A DNA stretch of 29,527 nucleotides from NCBI GenBank assembly GCA_017455225.1, contig JAFTBL010000166.1:1-29527 (forward strand). The letters run 5' to 3'. The notes under the pieces were generated by a model. The model did no database searches and was not told the DNA's origin. It worked only from the letters and a program-made list of their open reading frames with translations. The position numbers and the translations under genes are program-made. The stretch is from Oscillospiraceae bacterium (GTDB taxonomy: Bacteria; Bacillota_A; Clostridia; Oscillospirales; Oscillospiraceae). Shown here in pieces: positions 22,101 through 25,100 of the stretch. Every line of letters begins with the position of its first letter. Within the stretch, counting starts at the first letter, position 1.

Positions 22101-25100
22101 CATGAACGCTCTGGTGAGCGACTGGGCCGGCATCCGGGGCAACGCCATCGCCAAGTATACCGAGATCTACTTCACCATGCAGCAGCTTCGCTACGAGGCC
22201 GCGGTGTATGCAGCGGAGGATGCGGGCAACGAACAGAACTACGAAGAGGCCATCCGCAAGATGATGCGGGCCTCCGACATCCTCAGCCACCTCATGGACT
22301 CCTTGACGGATCTTGACAACACGGTGCTGCTGGTCAGCGGGCATATCGCGCTGAACCACCACCTGCGGGGCGACTACGAGAAGGACGTGGAGAAGATCAT
22401 CAAGGATTACCACCTCGACCTGCCGTGGGAGACCGTCAAGGCCGCCTATGAGAACGACGACATCAAGGATAATTACCTCAAGACCGTCTTCTCCGATCAG
22501 GTGGACGCCATCGATAAGCTGAAGGATATCTACACCGCCAAGGAGAGCTTCCGCTCTCTCAAGGACAAGGTGAAGAACTACTCCACCGCACTGGGCACCG
22601 CCTGGGATCAGGACACCTCCGCCATCCTTGCCGTTCTGGGCAAGGAGGGGCTGGAGCTTGCCGAAGAGTTCGAGCCGCTCAAGCCTTACGCGGAGTTTCT
22701 CAGCAACACCCTCAAGCTGGTGCAGCTGGCCAACGAGGCGGACGAGATGACCAAGGCCATGGGCGCCTTCGGCGACGCCACCCTCAAGCTCAATTACCAC
22801 ACCTACGAGGCGGTGCGCAACGACAGCTCCACCGGCGCGCTGAGCAAGAGCTCGTCGCTGGTCAGGGCGCTGATGGATCTGATCGAAGAGGCGATCGTCA
22901 AGTCCAACCAGAAGGCGCCCGGCGCGTTCAAGCCGCTGACCGGCACCGACAAGGATCAGATCGCGGCCTACCTCGTGAAGTACCTGAACGTTCAGCGCGC
23001 CAAGTATTCCCGCAGCGAGCAGCCCGACTCCAACTGGATGAAGGCTCACGTCAGCGGCGTGATGGCGGCCCTGTTCGAGCAGGTCTACGTGCAGGCGATC
23101 ACCGATCAGGCGACGCCGGAGAAGTTCCTCGAATTCATGCGCAATTCCGGCAACGCGGAACAGAAGAAGCCTCTGAACAGCTATCTGGATACCACGCTGG
23201 AGAAGAAGACCTTCCGCGACGTCCGCCTGTCTGCGGTCAGCAAGTTCGAGGAGACCCAGACCATCGTGCGGCATTACAGCACCACCCTTGCGCAGAACTC
23301 CTCCTACCCGGTGAAGGAGATCCTTCGCTATCTGGAGGATATGGCGCAGAAGATGAAGGCCGCCGCCAATCTTGAGCAGACGGTTACCCGCCGGTATAAG
23401 GATCTGGACATCTGGCAGATCAACTCCGCCAGCAATACCCAGCTGGAGATCCGCACCAACTACGTGCTCAGCTTCCGGGATTACCAGAAGGCCCTGCTGA
23501 CCACGGATTTGCTCAACGCGGAGAACTCCATGGCCTACGTCGACTACATGACGGCCGCCGCGTACGACCTGATCGTGCGCTCGTCGCTGCTGGTGGTGAC
23601 GATGAGCCCCAACGCCATTTCCGGCGCCATCGGAGCCTCCGTTTCCGCCACGTGGGACAGCCTGTCGGAGCAGGTATTCACCAAGCTGGACGACGAGTGG
23701 AAGACCCGCTCCATGCTCACCGCCAAGGCTCTGGCGGAGCTGGCGCTGCTCATGGGCTCCACGGTCATGAAGGAGGCCAGCATCGCCAACGACATCTATG
23801 ATCTGATCTCCGCGCTGGACAAGAGCGTTGTGTTCGACCCGCCGCTGCACACCGAGCTGGTCACCTATTCCGTCAGGGATGTGGTGATCCCCGACGGTGA
23901 GGCCGTCGGCACGGGCGAGGTGCTGGTCACCTTCCGCAACGACGGCGACAAGGCGGTGGCCGTTACCCCGAACGTGTCCATCTATACCTCCGCCGGCAAG
24001 GTGGCCGCGGCTGTGTTCGACAGAAACGGCATCATCATCCCCGCGGGGCAGACGGCGGAGTTCCTCGGCCGGTTTACCGTCACCCGCTCCATGCTGCTGG
24101 ACAGCACCGGCTACTCCGCCGTGCTGACCTATGCGGCCAGCGAGCCGTCCACCGTGTCCATCGCCGCCGAGCAGGGGCCGTTCGTACTCCACTTCTTCGC
24201 CGGCAGCGACCGGCAGATCGCCGCCATGCGCAGCAAGGTCAGCGCCGGGACGATCGTCTCCGGCTGGGTCACCGGTCAGGATACGCTCAGCGGCAGCGTT
24301 ACCGTCAAGCAGGGGCAGAGCCTGCGGATCTTCGCGGCGGCGCCCGTGAACGGCGAGCTGACGGTGGAGATCCTGTCGCCGTCGGGTAAGGTGGTGGAGG
24401 CGCTCTCCTTCATCAACGAGGGCGACTACGCCATCGTCAGCAACTGTGAGGCCGGTGCCTACACCGTGCGCGTTACCACGCCCGAGGGCTTTGACAACCG
24501 GATCACGGTGGAAGGCGTGACAGCCGGCTTTGACAAGGCCATCACTGCCGTCCACTCCGAAAAGGAGGCTGTGATCAACTGCAACAGTGCGCTGGATGAC
24601 GGCACGTATTTCAGCACGGTGAGCTTCAGCGTCAGCGAGAGCGCCGGGCTCTCCGGCAGCACCGTCAGCGCATCGCTGGAGTTTGCCGACGGCGCCCTCA
24701 CGGCGACGCCGATCGGTCTTGACGATGCGGCGCTGCGTGCCGGCGGCGCGCTGAACGGCGGATTTGTGATCCGCGCCAACCCCGGCACCCCCGCCGGTGT
24801 TTACACAGGCACGCTGAAGGTGTTCTTCGACGCGGCCGTCTGCGACCCCGTCCTGCTGTCCCTGGCCTCCTCCGGCGACGACGCCGAGAGCTGGCGCATC
24901 GTGGGCGACAAGGTGGTCTACACGGCGCCCGTCACCGTCACGGTGGATCTGGCCGTTCCCACCGCGCCGGAGATCAGCGTGGCGGACGGCGAGGCCGACG
25001 GCACCGTTACGGTGAGCGGCAGCGCCTCCGACGCTCTGCTGGTCATCCTCTCCTCTGAGACGGATCTGGAGCTGGAGAACGACGAGGGCGACACCGAGAC

